From contig OY856187.1 of assembly GCA_963693315.1 (NCBI GenBank), positions 49,095,161-49,159,160 on the forward strand: a stretch of 64,000 nucleotides of DNA, written 5' to 3'. Under the pieces are notes generated by a model. That model was given only the letters and a program-made list of their open reading frames with translations. It did not search any database and was not told the origin of the DNA. The stretch is from Diogma glabrata (Eukaryota > Arthropoda > Insecta > Diptera > Cylindrotomidae). The position numbers were made by a program, and so were the translations under genes. Below are positions 62,925 to 64,000 of this stretch, in pieces. Every line of letters starts with the position of its first letter. Position 1 is the stretch's first letter.

Positions 62925-63500
62925 TAAGATTTTTGCAAATTGTTGTTGTTGGGGATTGTTTAAAACTTTTTTGTTGAAGCCGACAAGTCAAAAACCTCTA
63001 ACTGCAAAGGTTTATATTTATAAGAAACGGATTAAAATGTTTCCACAGATGCTAAATTTATGAAGTTTTTAAAAATGTTAGTATCCTAACGACCGTTACA
63101 ACGGATTTAAAAAACCACTTTTTTTCTAGTATAAAGCCTCTAGTTATTTAACCATGTGTTGGATTTGGCTGATTTACGAACTTGTGCAAGATATTTATAA
63201 AACACACGTTTTTAAAAAAAAGTTTTTTGATCTGGCTCCACAAATGCGACCGTGAGAGTGCCGGTTGTTTAAAAAAAATTTTTTTTTGCTAACATTTTTG
63301 TTGGAGCCGCTCACTTAGGAACCTCTAACTCTGGAAGTCTATTTTTAGAATAAATTAACAAAAAAGTTTTCAAAGATTCTAAATTTATCTAGTTTTTATC
63401 TAGTTTTTTTTCTAGTTTTTAAAAATATTAATATACAAACGGTGATTATAACTGATCTAAAACACCATTGATTTACGAACTTGTCCAAGATATTAATAGA
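62925..63500 (+). repeat. Modular ~300-bp repeat B, two units
   Basis: Contains TTGTTGTTGGGGATTG, AAGCCGACAAGTCAAAAACC, a mutated core (ACGACCGTTACAACGG), GCGACCGTGAGAGTGCCGGT near 63,246 and the start of another unit (GGAGCCGCTCACTTAGGAAC). The last unit is cut off by a TA microsatellite after AATAGAACACGCATGC. Confidence 0.8.
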
Positions 63501-63510
63501 ACACGCATGC

Positions 63511-63690
<180 letters not shown>

Positions 63691-64000
63691 TAGACTGGTC
63701 GTTAAAAACTAAATTTTCCGAGACGCCCCCTAGAAAAATTCTTTGGGGTCAAAAAAACACAACGGCATTATTTTTTTTTTTTTTAAATCAAAAGAACACG
63801 TGCCGCAAAATCGTTGAAGTTGATTTTTTGAAAAATTTGTAGATTTTTTCAAATATCTCATAAAATATTCAGATGTCAAAAAAAATCACATAACCATTTT
63901 TGTAGGAAATTTAATTCTCTACAAAAAAGGTTCATGTCATTTTTTCCCGAAAACGTATAGTTCTCATGATATTTTGAAAATGAACTTGTAAGTTTTCGTA
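63691..64000. other. Unrecognised terminal segment
   Basis: Begins TTAGACTGGTCGTTAAAAAC and continues with GACGCCCCCTAGAAAAATTC and homopolymer A/T runs to the window end. It looks like the start of another dispersed repeat, but no copy is present in the window to confirm it. Confidence 0.3.

Overview
This is AT-rich eukaryotic DNA, most likely from an insect. Three things point there: a degraded mariner of the irritans/Himar1-like type, R1/LOA-like and jockey/CR1-like LINE relics, and one type-B carboxylesterase gene with short (52-67 bp) introns plus one very long intron. I cannot name the species. There are no prokaryotic operons, rRNA genes, convincing intact tRNA genes or CRISPR arrays.

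The only apparently intact protein-coding gene is the carboxylesterase on the minus strand. Its five exons lie between 59,115 (ATG) and 48,119 (stop) and join in frame to 541 residues, with signal peptide, GxSxG serine, glutamate and histidine all present. Its 9.2-kb first intron is filled with nested inverted-repeat elements. One has 28-bp terminal repeats and a TTA duplication and ends 15 bp from the exon 2 splice acceptor.

Layout: 1-4.6 kb, dispersed repeats; 4.6-8.2 kb, a decayed R1/LOA-like LINE (plus); 8.2-12.7 kb, nothing recognised; 13.4-14.0 kb, an unidentified decayed coding region (minus), then a degenerate tandem region; 17.3-18.8 kb, a second R1-like LINE relic (minus) with a DUF4780-like ORF1; 18.9-19.4 kb, a repeat carrying a hammerhead-ribozyme motif; 19.4-25.5 kb, mostly unannotated AT-rich DNA with a long TA microsatellite; 25.6-37.2 kb, a giant inverted repeat whose arms (3.4 and 4.7 kb) are built from 629-bp tandem units; 37.2-38.5 kb, a mariner truncated exactly at the arm end; 38.5-47.9 kb, a dispersed tandem-repeat element split by TA microsatellites and two nested elements with hAT-like CAGG termini, followed by a second, inverted hammerhead copy; 48.1-59.1 kb, the esterase gene; 59.2-64 kb, duplicated ~300-bp modular repeats, a ~310-bp-arm palindrome, hairpin elements and TA microsatellites.

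The most interesting signals are the two hammerhead motifs, with conserved catalytic core and stem-preserving differences, in a repeat flanked by 452-bp-spaced direct repeats (a retrozyme-like or Penelope-like arrangement), and the giant inverted array with regularly spaced paired ACCGGAAGT motifs. Everything here was read by eye; no alignment, folding or database search was run.
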